From: Yoonia sp.
GTDB taxonomy: Bacteria > Pseudomonadota > Alphaproteobacteria > Rhodobacterales > Rhodobacteraceae
DNA length: 35,134 nucleotides
Direction: 5' to 3'
Assembly: GCA_029252195.1 (NCBI GenBank)
Contig: JAQXBV010000043.1
Span: forward strand, 1-35,134
Made by a program: the position numbers and the translations under genes. The notes under the pieces are model-generated. The model was not told where the DNA came from and did no database searches. It saw nothing but the letters and a program-made list of their open reading frames with translations. Below, one piece after another: positions 16,973 through 24,761 of the stretch (within the stretch, counting starts at the first letter, position 1; every line of letters begins with the position of its first letter).

Positions 16973-18121
16973 TTGGAAAACCATAAAGACGACCTGAAGT
17001 CGGCCGAGCGCCGCAATTTCTTGAAACTCGCAGGCACGGGCAGCTTTACGGCTGCATTGGTCGCAGGCGCCGCAGGGACCCTGTGGTCCTCCGAGGCCGC
17101 AGCCCAGACAGCCAGCGAAGAGAGTGACCGCGAGAAAGCGGCCGAGCATGTCATGACGATTGCCACGGCCTATGTTTTGGGCGCGACCCGCAGCTATCCG
17201 ATCATGCAGCTGGACCTCAAAGAGAACATCCAGAACGCGACGAACGGCAAGGTCTATGTCAAGATCGCACCGGGCGGCCAGTTGGGTGCCGGTGGTGAGT
17301 TGGTCCAGAAGGTGCAGTCTGGCACTATTCAGGCAGCGCAGCACTCGATCTCGAACTTTGCGCCATTTGCGCCTGTCACAGACCTGATCAACCTGCCGTA
17401 TCTTTGCGGCTCTAACCAGCGTTTCACCAATTTGGTGCATTCCGACGTCTGGGCCAGCGAAGTGAACCCAAAGGTCGAGGCTGCTGGTTTCAAGCCGTTG
17501 CTCTATATCAACATTGATCCACGCGTTGTGGCTGTACGCGCTGGCGGTGCCGGTCCGGTTCTGCTCCCATCTGACCTGAGCGGCGTGAAATTCCGCGTGC
17601 CGGGCTCTGCGATGTTGCAGCAATACTACCGCATGGTCGGCGCGAACCCGACGCCAGTGGCATGGGGCGAAACACCTTCTGCGATCAAGCAGGGCGTTGC
17701 CGATGCGCTCGACCCATCTGTCGGCGCGCTTTATGTGTTCGGTTTCAAGGATATCTTGTCGCACGTCACATTCACCCAAGCGGTTCCTGACAGCCAAGTC
17801 TATTCGTGTAACCTTGAGTGGTTCAATTCCATGCCTGCCGATATTCAGGACGGGATCATGGAGGCCTCCGAGATCACCCGCCACCAGAACCTTGCCAAGG
17901 TGCCGTCGGCGCGTAACTACGCGATGGCGGAATTGCGCAAGGCTAGCGTTGAATTCCATTCCTTGACGGATGATCAACTGGCTGAATGGCAGGCTACTGG
18001 TGGCTATCAGCTACCTGAGTGGGACAGCTTCAAGATCGAGCTTGCAGGCTCCATGGACACATTCGCCAAGCTGGAAGAAGCCGCCGGCACGATGGGTCGC
18101 TACTACGTCCACGACGCATAA
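16973..18121 (+). CDS. hpsK: TRAP transporter substrate-binding protein, probable DHPS binding (DctP family)
   Basis: A 382-residue periplasmic solute-binding protein of the DctP/TAXI-like TRAP class. The N-terminus has a twin-arginine signal (AERRNFLKLAG, R13-R14) with a hydrophobic core and a cleavage region near AAAQT, so export is probably by Tat. The mature part has DctP features such as KVYVKIAPGGQLGAGGELVQKVQSG, DLINLPYL, LSGVKFRVPGS and VAWGETPSAIKQGVADA. The start is TTG 16973 after GGGAGGA. With the DctQ and DctM genes and the hps enzymes downstream, the ligand is probably 2,3-dihydroxypropane-1-sulfonate, matching the hpsKLM system of Ruegeria pomeroyi. The ligand is inferred from context, not from residues. 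Confidence 0.87.
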   Translation: MENHKDDLKSAERRNFLKLAGTGSFTAALVAGAAGTLWSSEAAAQTASEESDREKAAEHVMTIATAYVLGATRSYPIMQLDLKENIQNATNGKVYVKIAPGGQLGAGGELVQKVQSGTIQAAQHSISNFAPFAPVTDLINLPYLCGSNQRFTNLVHSDVWASEVNPKVEAAGFKPLLYINIDPRVVAVRAGGAGPVLLPSDLSGVKFRVPGSAMLQQYYRMVGANPTPVAWGETPSAIKQGVADALDPSVGALYVFGFKDILSHVTFTQAVPDSQVYSCNLEWFNSMPADIQDGIMEASEITRHQNLAKVPSARNYAMAELRKASVEFHSLTDDQLAEWQATGGYQLPEWDSFKIELAGSMDTFAKLEEAAGTMGRYYVHDA

Positions 18122-18129
18122 AACCTCTC

Positions 18130-18155
18130 GGCGGGCGCACCCGATCGCGCCCGCC
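18130..18155 (+). promoter_or_regulatory. Intercistronic hairpin between dctP and dctQ
   Basis: GGCGGGCGC (18130-18138) and GCGCCCGCC (18147-18155) form a perfect 9-bp GC stem with an 8-base loop in the 97-base gap. There is no T run, so it is more likely an mRNA-stabilising or attenuating element, which would let the binding protein be made in excess of the membrane subunits. Confidence 0.6.
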
Positions 18156-18218
18156 ACCCTTCCGGAATGTCCTAGATCACCGCGACCCTTCGGGTTCGCC
18201 TGACAGAGAGGTGACGCC

Positions 18219-18731
18219 GTGCAGTTTCTGAAATTACTGGATCGCAACGCAGAAAAGTGGGCGCTTTTGGTGTTCTACTCGATGCTGGTCATCACGATGG
18301 CCGTCGAGGTATTGCGCCGCGAAGTGTTTTCCTATTCGTCGATCTGGGGCGAAGAAATCGTCCGCTATTCCTTCATCTATCTGGCATGGATCGGTGCCGC
18401 CGCCGCCGTCAAGGAGCGCGCGCATATCCGCATTGACGTGCTGATGCATTACGTCAGCCCCCGCATGAAAGCGCTGCTCTATATCTTTGGCGACCTTGTC
18501 ATGGTTGCGGTGGCGGTTGGCGCGCTTGTCTGGTCCTTCGAGACGGTTCTGGTGTCGTGGAAATTCGGATCGGTCAGCCACGGTTTGCGGGTCTCGTTGG
18601 TCTGGTTCCTGATGGCCGTGCCTATCGGTTTCAGCCTGATGATCGTGCGCCTTATCCAGTCGCTTATCCGCGACTTTCACAGCCTGCGTGACGGAACACC
18701 CGTCTACGAAGGCGACAAGCTTTTTGATTAA
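18219..18731 (+). CDS. hpsL: TRAP transporter small permease (DctQ family)
   Basis: A 170-residue inner-membrane protein with four predicted helices (WALLVFYSMLVITMAVEVL; EIVRYSFIYLAWIGAAAAV; ALLYIFGDLVMVAVAVGALVW; SLVWFLMAVPIGFSLMIVRLI), the DctQ layout, and the family motif RYSFIYLAWIGAA followed by KERAHIRID. It pairs with the large permease to move the ligand brought by the binding protein, using the sodium gradient. Start GTG 18219 after GAGAGG. It ends 11 bases before the DctM gene. Confidence 0.88.
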   Translation: MQFLKLLDRNAEKWALLVFYSMLVITMAVEVLRREVFSYSSIWGEEIVRYSFIYLAWIGAAAAVKERAHIRIDVLMHYVSPRMKALLYIFGDLVMVAVAVGALVWSFETVLVSWKFGSVSHGLRVSLVWFLMAVPIGFSLMIVRLIQSLIRDFHSLRDGTPVYEGDKLFD

Positions 18732-18742
18732 GGGAGAAAAAG

Positions 18743-20071
18743 ATGCTGTTTAATACCCTTAATCAAGCCGTCGAGCTCGGCTGGGACTTCTATTTTCCCG
18801 TCATCCTTTTTGTCGTGCTCGTGGCCCTTGCGGTGCCGGTTTGGGCGTCGATCGGGGTCTCGGCAATCGCGATGCTCTATTTGTCGGGCGATCTGCCGCT
18901 GGAACTGGTGGGCGAAAGCCTGTTCTCGGGCATTGACGCTTTTGCGCTGACCGCGGTGCCGCTGTTTATTCTGACAGGCGACGTGCTGGTGCGCACGGGA
19001 CTGTCGCGCAAGTTTTTGGATGTCGCAGAGGCGCTGACCCAGTTTGCAAAGGGCGGGTTTGGCTCTGCAACCGTGCTTGTCTGCGGGATGTTCGCGGCGA
19101 TCTCCGGCTCGGATGCGGCGGGAGCTGCGGCGGTCGGGCGCATGACGATCGACCGTCTGGTCGAGGCCGGATATCCGCGCCCCTATGCCTGTGCGCTTGT
19201 TGCGGCGGGGGCCTGTACGGGCATCCTGATCCCGCCCTCCATCGCTTATATCATCATCGGCTTGGTCCTTGGCATATCGGCCTCGACCCTGTTCCTTGCG
19301 GCCCTGATCCCGGGTCTTTTGATCCTCACGGCAATCCTTGTGACCAATATCGTGGTGAATCGGATTTACGGCTATGAGGGCGGTGGCAACCTGTCGCTGG
19401 GCGAATACCTGAGCGGTTTGCGCAACGCGCTTGCGTCTGGATGGTATGCATTCATCGTGCCGGGCATCATTTTCTATGGCATCTTTTCCGGCCGTTTGAC
19501 GCCAACCGAAGCGGGTGCCACGGCTGTCATCGTGACCATTATCATCGGGTTCATTCTGGGTACGCTCAAACTGTCTGATTTTCCCGCGATGCTGCTCAGC
19601 TCGGCCAAGGTCAACGGGATCATCCTGCCGATTATCGCCTTCTCGCTGCCGCTGGCACAGGCGCTCGCGATCATGGGCGTACCGCAGGGTTTTGTCTATT
19701 CGATCACCGCGCTGACCGATGATCCGACGCTTTTGATCCTCATGATGATCGGCATTCTTATTGCTGCGGGCTGCGTGATGGAGACGACACCCAATATCGT
19801 GATCCTCGCGCCGATCCTGAAGCCCTTGGCCGACAATATCGGCATGAACGAAATTCAGTTCTGCATCATGATGATCACCGCACTTGGCGTGGGCTTCATT
19901 ACGCCACCTTTGGGGCTGAACCTGTTTGTCGTGTCTGGTATCACAGGTGAATCGATCCTCAAGATCGCATGGCGCGCTGTCCCTTTCGTTTTCTTCATGC
20001 TTATTGTGGTGCTTCTCATTGCCTTCATTCCGGCGATTTCCACAACAATGCTTCCCGACATCTATAAATAA
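18743..20071 (+). CDS. hpsM: TRAP transporter large permease (DctM family)
   Basis: A 442-residue membrane protein with about 12 helices. DctM features include LFSGIDAFALTAVPLFILTGDVL, the GMFAAISGSDAAGAAAVG segment, GILIPPSIAYIIIGLV, the GRLTPTEAGATAV motif and FITPPLGLNLFVVSGI near the end. It is the transport subunit of the tripartite ATP-independent system; the ligand is inferred as DHPS from the operon. GGGAGAAAAAG precedes ATG 18743. The hpsN gene follows after 12 bases, so transport and catabolism are coupled in one transcript. Confidence 0.92.
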   Translation: MLFNTLNQAVELGWDFYFPVILFVVLVALAVPVWASIGVSAIAMLYLSGDLPLELVGESLFSGIDAFALTAVPLFILTGDVLVRTGLSRKFLDVAEALTQFAKGGFGSATVLVCGMFAAISGSDAAGAAAVGRMTIDRLVEAGYPRPYACALVAAGACTGILIPPSIAYIIIGLVLGISASTLFLAALIPGLLILTAILVTNIVVNRIYGYEGGGNLSLGEYLSGLRNALASGWYAFIVPGIIFYGIFSGRLTPTEAGATAVIVTIIIGFILGTLKLSDFPAMLLSSAKVNGIILPIIAFSLPLAQALAIMGVPQGFVYSITALTDDPTLLILMMIGILIAAGCVMETTPNIVILAPILKPLADNIGMNEIQFCIMMITALGVGFITPPLGLNLFVVSGITGESILKIAWRAVPFVFFMLIVVLLIAFIPAISTTMLPDIYK

Positions 20072-20083
20072 GGCGGTATCAAA

Positions 20084-21391
20084 ATGGCTCGTGATTATCT
20101 TAAGAAAGCAACTCTTACGGCGCAATCCGGTGCGTCAGACGTGCACGATCTTGTGCAAGGGATCCTCAACGATATCGAAGCGGGCGGGGACGACAAAGCG
20201 CGCGAATATGCGGCCAAGTTCGACAAATATGACGGCAATATCATTCTGACCGAGGAAGAGATCGCCGCCGCTTGTGCGTTGGTCCCGCAAAAACTCAAGG
20301 AGGACATCCAGTTCGCCCATGACAACGTGCGCCGCTTTGCCGAAGCGCAAAAGGCGACCGTGAGCGACATCGAATATGAAGTCGTGCCAGGGCTTATCGC
20401 TGGTCAAAAAGCGATCCCTGTGGATGCGGCTGGTTGTTATATTCCGGGCGGGCGCTATAGCCACATCGCCTCTGCGATTATGACCGTGACAACGGCGAAA
20501 GTCGCAGGATGCAATCACATCATCGCCACCTCGCCACCGCGTCCGGGTGTTGGCGTCGCCCCTGCGATTGTTTATGCCGCCCATATCTGCGGTGCCGACA
20601 AGATCATGGCGCTCGGGGGCGTGCAGGGTGTGGCCGCGATGACGTTTGGCCTGTTTGGTCTGCCCAAGGCGAATATTCTTGTGGGACCGGGCAACCAGTT
20701 TGTCGCCGAAGCCAAGCGCATTTTGTTTGGCCGCGTCGGGATCGACATGATCGCGGGGCCAACTGACAGCCTGATCCTCGCTGACAAAACCGCTGATCCG
20801 CATATTGTGGCCACCGATTTGGTCTCTCAGGCCGAGCACGGCTACAACTCGCCTGTCTGGCTGGTGACCGACGACCGCGCCTTGGCCGAAGACGTCATGA
20901 AGCGCGTGCCTGACCTTATCGCCGATTTGCCAGAGGTGAACCGCGACAATGCGGCTGCCGCTTGGCGCGATTATGCCGAAGTGATTTTATGTGCCGACCG
21001 CGAAGAGATGGCGGCCTGTTCTGACGAATACGCGCCAGAGCATCTGACTGTTCAGGCAGAAGACCTCGATTGGTGGCTGGGCCGCCTGTCGTGCTACGGG
21101 TCGTTGTTCTTGGGCGAAGAGACGACCGTGTCTTATGGCGATAAGGCCTCGGGCACGAACCACGTTCTGCCCACATCGGGGGCGGCTGGCTATACGGGCG
21201 GGCTTTCGGTGCACAAGTATATGAAGATCGTCACTTGGCAAAAAGCGACCCGCGAAGGGTCCAAGCGGGTGGCAGAGGCCACGGCGCGGATCTCGCGTCT
21301 TGAGGGGATGGAAGGCCACGCGCGCGCGGCTGATGTGCGCCTTGCCAAATACTTCCCAAACGAAACCTTTGATCTGACCGCCAATGAGTGA
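20084..21391 (+). CDS. hpsN: Sulfopropanediol (DHPS) 3-dehydrogenase, histidinol-dehydrogenase family
   Basis: A 435-residue NAD+- and Zn-dependent enzyme of the HisD family. HpsN oxidises (R)-2,3-dihydroxypropane-1-sulfonate to (R)-sulfolactate in two steps. The HisD signature region (AGPTDSLILAD to DLVSQAEHG) and all four Zn ligands appear kept: Q249 and H252 in SQAEHG, the Asp of GDKASGTNHVLPT, and the C-terminal H412 in EGMEGHARAAD. Automatic pipelines often call such proteins histidinol dehydrogenase, but the context (TRAP genes before, HpsO/HpsP after, ComDE beyond) and lack of other his genes point to DHPS. Its stop overlaps the hpsO start by eight bases. Confidence 0.88.
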   Translation: MARDYLKKATLTAQSGASDVHDLVQGILNDIEAGGDDKAREYAAKFDKYDGNIILTEEEIAAACALVPQKLKEDIQFAHDNVRRFAEAQKATVSDIEYEVVPGLIAGQKAIPVDAAGCYIPGGRYSHIASAIMTVTTAKVAGCNHIIATSPPRPGVGVAPAIVYAAHICGADKIMALGGVQGVAAMTFGLFGLPKANILVGPGNQFVAEAKRILFGRVGIDMIAGPTDSLILADKTADPHIVATDLVSQAEHGYNSPVWLVTDDRALAEDVMKRVPDLIADLPEVNRDNAAAAWRDYAEVILCADREEMAACSDEYAPEHLTVQAEDLDWWLGRLSCYGSLFLGEETTVSYGDKASGTNHVLPTSGAAGYTGGLSVHKYMKIVTWQKATREGSKRVAEATARISRLEGMEGHARAADVRLAKYFPNETFDLTANE

Positions 21392-22145
21392 TCCGCGCGA
21401 TCTGTTTGACCTGACGGGCCGTGTGGCTTGTGTGACGGGGGCCAGTGCCGGCCTTGGTCAGCAGGCCGCGCGTGCCTTGGCGGCGGCAGGTGCGCGCGTT
21501 GTGGGCGTCGCCCGTCGTGCCGATGCGCTTGCGCAATGGGCCTCGGATATCGGGGACAATGCAGCCGTGGTTGCCGCTGATCTGGCGGACCGCTATGCGA
21601 TTGCCGGGATCGCCGCTCGCGTGGCCGCCCCCTTTGGCGCGCCCGATATTGTGGTGCATGCCGCGGGGATCAATACCCGCCAAGCGGCCGATGATGTGAC
21701 CCCTGAGGGGTGGGACGTGACGCTCAATCTTAACCTTGCGGCGCCGTTTTTCCTGAGCCAAGCGCTGGTCCCTGCGATGCGCGCAAAGGGCTGGGGGCGG
21801 ATCGTGAATTTTGCCTCCCTGCAAACGACCCGCGCCTTTCCGGGCGGGATCGCTTATGGCGCATCCAAGGCCGGGATCGGCCAGTTGACCCGCGCCATGG
21901 CCGAGGCGTGGTCGGCCAGCGGGATCACCGCCAATGCCATCGGGCCGGGGTTCTTTCCGACCGAATTGACCGGACCTGTCTTTGCCGACCCTGCGCGCGC
22001 GGCGCGCAATGCGGCGCAGACCTGCATCGGGCGCAACGGCGTGATGTCCGATATCGACGGGCCGCTGTTGTTTTTATGCTCGAACGCCTCGGCCTATGTG
22101 ACGGGGCAAACATTGATGGTCGACGGAGGATATACTGCAAAATGA
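21384..22145 (+). CDS. hpsO: Short-chain dehydrogenase, DHPS 2-dehydrogenase (HpsO)
   Basis: A 253-residue SDR. The NAD-binding motif is GASAGLG (19-25), with VVAADL and HAAGIN downstream, and the catalytic set is S145, Y158 and K162 (NFASLQ and YGASKAG). HpsO together with HpsP is known to interconvert the two enantiomers of DHPS through the 2-keto compound, so that HpsN can use both. The gene overlaps hpsN by eight bases and hpsP by four (ATGA), which indicates translational coupling. Its sequence is a generic classical SDR; the specific role rests on its place between hpsN and hpsP. Confidence 0.84.
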   Translation: MSDPRDLFDLTGRVACVTGASAGLGQQAARALAAAGARVVGVARRADALAQWASDIGDNAAVVAADLADRYAIAGIAARVAAPFGAPDIVVHAAGINTRQAADDVTPEGWDVTLNLNLAAPFFLSQALVPAMRAKGWGRIVNFASLQTTRAFPGGIAYGASKAGIGQLTRAMAEAWSASGITANAIGPGFFPTELTGPVFADPARAARNAAQTCIGRNGVMSDIDGPLLFLCSNASAYVTGQTLMVDGGYTAK

Positions 22146-23131
22146 AAGCGCTTGTTTATGATGCCGTTGAAACGCTGGTGTTCCGCGATATGCCCGATCC
22201 TGTTGCAGGGGTGGGGCAAAGCCTGATCCGTATCGAGGCCTCGGGGATTTGCGGGTCGGATATGCATGCGTTCTTGGGCCATGACGAGCGCAGGCCGTCG
22301 CCGCTTATTTTGGGCCACGAGGCGGCGGGCCGGATTGTCGGTGGGCCGCGTGACGGCGAGCGGGTCACGCTGAACCCGTTGGTGACCTGCGGCACTTGCC
22401 GCGCCTGTCTTGCGGGCCGCGATAACCTGTGCCCGACGCGGTTGATCATTTCGATGCCGCCACGCGAAGGGGCCTTTGCCGAGCTTGTCGTGATGCGTGA
22501 CGAAAATCTTGTGACGGTGCCGGATGACGTGCCGTTGCGCAAAGCCGCGCTGGCCGAGCCGCTGGCTTGCGGCTGGCATGCTGTGCGTCTGGGGGCGGAC
22601 GCGTTGAGCCTGCCACTGGCGGAGGCTGCCTGTCACGTCATCGGCGGCGGGGCGATCGGGGTCGGGGCCGCACTTGCGCTGCGGGCCTTTGGTGCCACGC
22701 AGATTACCGTGGCTGAACCCAATGCGACGCGGCGGGCGACGCTGGACGGAATTGACGGCTTTGATGCGGTCGCCCCCGGTGTGGTGACGCAGGCCGATCT
22801 GGTCATTGACGGGGTGGGCTATGCCGCAACCCGCGCCGATGCGACGGCGATCACAAATCCGGGCGGTGTGGTCATGCATATCGGTCTGGGGGAGGGCACG
22901 GGTGGCCTTGATGTCCGGCGGATGACCTTGCAGGAAATCAGCTTTATCGGCACATATACCTATACCGCACAAGATTTCCGCGACACGGCGGCCGCGATTT
23001 TTGACGGGCGCCTTGGCGCACTTGACTGGACCGAGCAGCGCCCTCTTGCGGACGGGCAACAAGCCTTTGCTGATATCCGTGCGGGCAGGGTGGCTGCGCC
23101 CAAAATCATATTGGAGCCTTCACATGTATGA
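22142..23131 (+). CDS. hpsP: Zinc-dependent alcohol dehydrogenase, DHPS 2-dehydrogenase (HpsP)
   Basis: A 329-residue medium-chain dehydrogenase. The catalytic zinc site is formed by C37 (GICGSD), H59-E60 (GHE) and a further residue; the structural zinc site by C83, C86, C89 and C97 (CGTCRACLAGRDNLC). The Rossmann motif is VIGGGAIGVGAAL. As the partner of HpsO it should oxidise or reduce the C2 hydroxyl of DHPS of one chirality. The frame extends upstream to 21908 through hpsO, but ATG 22142, overlapping the hpsO stop and preceded by GGAGGA (22126-22131), is the proper start. Its stop overlaps the next gene by eight bases. Confidence 0.85.
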   Translation: MKALVYDAVETLVFRDMPDPVAGVGQSLIRIEASGICGSDMHAFLGHDERRPSPLILGHEAAGRIVGGPRDGERVTLNPLVTCGTCRACLAGRDNLCPTRLIISMPPREGAFAELVVMRDENLVTVPDDVPLRKAALAEPLACGWHAVRLGADALSLPLAEAACHVIGGGAIGVGAALALRAFGATQITVAEPNATRRATLDGIDGFDAVAPGVVTQADLVIDGVGYAATRADATAITNPGGVVMHIGLGEGTGGLDVRRMTLQEISFIGTYTYTAQDFRDTAAAIFDGRLGALDWTEQRPLADGQQAFADIRAGRVAAPKIILEPSHV

Positions 23132-23537
23132 GAAAATTCTGGTGACAATGGCGCTTGATCACGGGATCGGGGCAGATGCGCTTCAGGTCGCGGCCAAGCT
23201 TTTGACTGACGGGGGCACAATCGTAGCACTGCACGTTTATGAAGCCCCTCAGGGCTCTGTCAGCGCCTATCTCGATGAGGGTGTTGTGCAGGCCGCCTTT
23301 GAGCGGGCAAAAGCCGAAATGGACGCCCGCGTCAAAGGCCTGCCCAATGTGACGGCGTTGACGATCAAGGGCCATAGCGGGCGCAGCATCATTGACGTGG
23401 CCAAAGACAATGCCGTTGATTGCATCGTCATCGGATCGCATAAGCCCGGTCTGATCGACTATCTGCTGGGGTCGACAGCGGCGCGGGTTGTGCGACACGC
23501 CCGTTGTGCCGTGCATGTTTTGCGAACCTCGAAATAA
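23124..23537 (+). CDS. hpsU: Universal stress protein (UspA family)
   Basis: A 137-residue UspA-fold protein starting MYEKILVTMALDHG and ending with the nucleotide-binding region VIGSHKPGLIDYLLGSTAARVVRHARCAVHVLR, in which the G-x-x-G/GS motif suggests ATP binding. UspA genes accompany hps genes in other DHPS degraders and TRAP transporter operons in general, where they are thought to tune transport. It starts inside the end of hpsP (ATG 23124) and is followed by comD after 44 bases. The longer open frame from 23001 lies in hpsP and is not used. Confidence 0.84.
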   Translation: MYEKILVTMALDHGIGADALQVAAKLLTDGGTIVALHVYEAPQGSVSAYLDEGVVQAAFERAKAEMDARVKGLPNVTALTIKGHSGRSIIDVAKDNAVDCIVIGSHKPGLIDYLLGSTAARVVRHARCAVHVLRTSK

Positions 23538-23581
23538 GACATAACCTTTCTCTCATCCCATCCCATCCGAAGGAGCGACCC

Positions 23582-24088
23582 TTGAGTATTGATAAAAGAA
23601 TTGTGGACGATCTCGTCGCGAATGACGTGTCATTCGTCACGACAGTCCCGTGCAAGCAGCTGGCTGGTGTCATCGAAGAAGTCGATGCGCGGCCCGAAAT
23701 TTTTCACATCCCGTCTAACAAGGAAGACGAAGGGATGGGGCTTTGTGCAGGTGCGTGGATGGGCGGCAAACGCCCTGCGATCATCATGCAAAACACCGCG
23801 ATTGGTGTGACGATCAACACGCTTGCGACGTTGATCCAATACTACCGTATGCCGCTGCCGATGATCATCTCTTACCGTGGTGAATTGCGCGAGCCTGTGG
23901 CCTGTCAGGTTGAAATGGCCGTGCACACGAAAGCCTTGCTCAACCAGATGAACATCCCGACCTATCATTTCCACAAGGAAAGCGATGCCGCCGAGCTGGA
24001 CGCGATCCTGAAATACACATTCATGTGCAACAAACCTGTGGCGATCCTGACGGATGCGTCCTTTTGGGGAGGCTACGGCGACCAATGA
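23582..24088 (+). CDS. comD: Sulfopyruvate decarboxylase, alpha subunit
   Basis: A 168-residue protein matching the N-terminal (PYR) part of TPP-dependent decarboxylases. ComD pairs with ComE to convert 3-sulfopyruvate to sulfoacetaldehyde and CO2. The motif HIPSNKEDEGMGLCAGAWMGG supplies the acidic residue that contacts the TPP aminopyrimidine, and QNTAIG and ISYRGELRE are in the expected order. The start is TTG 23582, six bases after AAGGAG (23570-23575); the frame upstream to 23504 runs into the preceding gene. ComE begins in the ATGA overlap. The phosphonopyruvate decarboxylase branch is a related alternative, but the sulfonate neighbours favour ComDE. Confidence 0.87.
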   Translation: MSIDKRIVDDLVANDVSFVTTVPCKQLAGVIEEVDARPEIFHIPSNKEDEGMGLCAGAWMGGKRPAIIMQNTAIGVTINTLATLIQYYRMPLPMIISYRGELREPVACQVEMAVHTKALLNQMNIPTYHFHKESDAAELDAILKYTFMCNKPVAILTDASFWGGYGDQ

Positions 24089-24639
24089 TCCGTTCAGAAA
24101 TCCTGCGAGAAATCGCCCCGATCCTTCGTGACCAACTGATTGTTTGCAACATCGGTCTGCCCAGCCAAGAGCTGCACATAATCGACGATCAACCGTCTAA
24201 TTTTTACATGCTCGGCACTATGGGCCTATCATCATCCATCGGTTTGGGTCTCGCCTTGGCGCAAGACAAAACCGTGATTTCGATTGATGGTGATGGCTCT
24301 GTTTTGACCAACCTGGGCACCCTGCCAACCATCGCCAACAATGTCGCTAACAACTTTATTTTGTTGATCATCGACAATGGATCCTACGGATCTACTGGCG
24401 ACCAGCCGACCTATGCGGGCAAGTTGACCAAGCTTGAAGCCGTGGCAACTGCCTGCGGATGCGAGAATGTTGTGACCTGCCAAGACGTTGACACCGGCAA
24501 AGTTTTGCAAGCCGCAATCGACAGCAAGCAGATGACAATCATCGTCAGCAAATGTGACAGCGGCAACATCAAGCTACCTGTCATCACCAAAGATCCCGTT
24601 GTGATCCGCGACCGGTTCATGACAGCTGTCGCCAGCTAA
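24085..24639 (+). CDS. comE: Sulfopyruvate decarboxylase, beta subunit
   Basis: A 184-residue TPP-binding (PP) subunit. The pyrophosphate/Mg motif is GDGSVLTNLGTLPTIANN, starting at the GDG of ISIDGDG, preceded by LGTMGLSSSIGLGLALAQ and followed by IDNGSYGSTGDQPTYAG. With ComD it forms the complete TPP site. The start ATG 24085 overlaps the comD stop (ATGA), so the two are translationally coupled. It is the last gene of the operon, 19 bases before a strong intrinsic terminator. The product sulfoacetaldehyde needs an Xsc-type desulfonating enzyme, which is not in the window. Confidence 0.87.
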   Translation: MIRSEILREIAPILRDQLIVCNIGLPSQELHIIDDQPSNFYMLGTMGLSSSIGLGLALAQDKTVISIDGDGSVLTNLGTLPTIANNVANNFILLIIDNGSYGSTGDQPTYAGKLTKLEAVATACGCENVVTCQDVDTGKVLQAAIDSKQMTIIVSKCDSGNIKLPVITKDPVVIRDRFMTAVAS

Positions 24640-24658
24640 AGCGCTGAAATTCGGTAGA

Positions 24659-24692
24659 CCGCCCGCACCACTGTTGCGGGCGGTTTTCTTTT
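24659..24692 (+). terminator. Intrinsic terminator of the hps-com operon
   Basis: CCGCCCGCA (24659-24667) and TGCGGGCGG (24675-24683) form a perfect 9-bp stem with a 7-base loop, followed directly by TTTTCTTTT. This is a textbook Rho-independent terminator 19 bases after comE. Confidence 0.93.
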
Positions 24693-24761
24693 GCGCGGTT
24701 GCATCTGCTGGCCGGCTTGCGCAACATACGCGCAGTCAAAGTCATAGATCAGGCGCGTCGA

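Noticed and set aside
18728..20125. 465-residue minus-strand frame opposite the TRAP large permease
   Set aside because: A very basic and acidic low-complexity translation, the typical antisense image of a membrane protein gene.
20084..21391. Histidinol dehydrogenase (hisD) for histidine biosynthesis
   Set aside because: The family is right, but TRAP genes, an SDR, a Zn-ADH, usp and comDE surround it and no other his gene is present, so HpsN is the better call.
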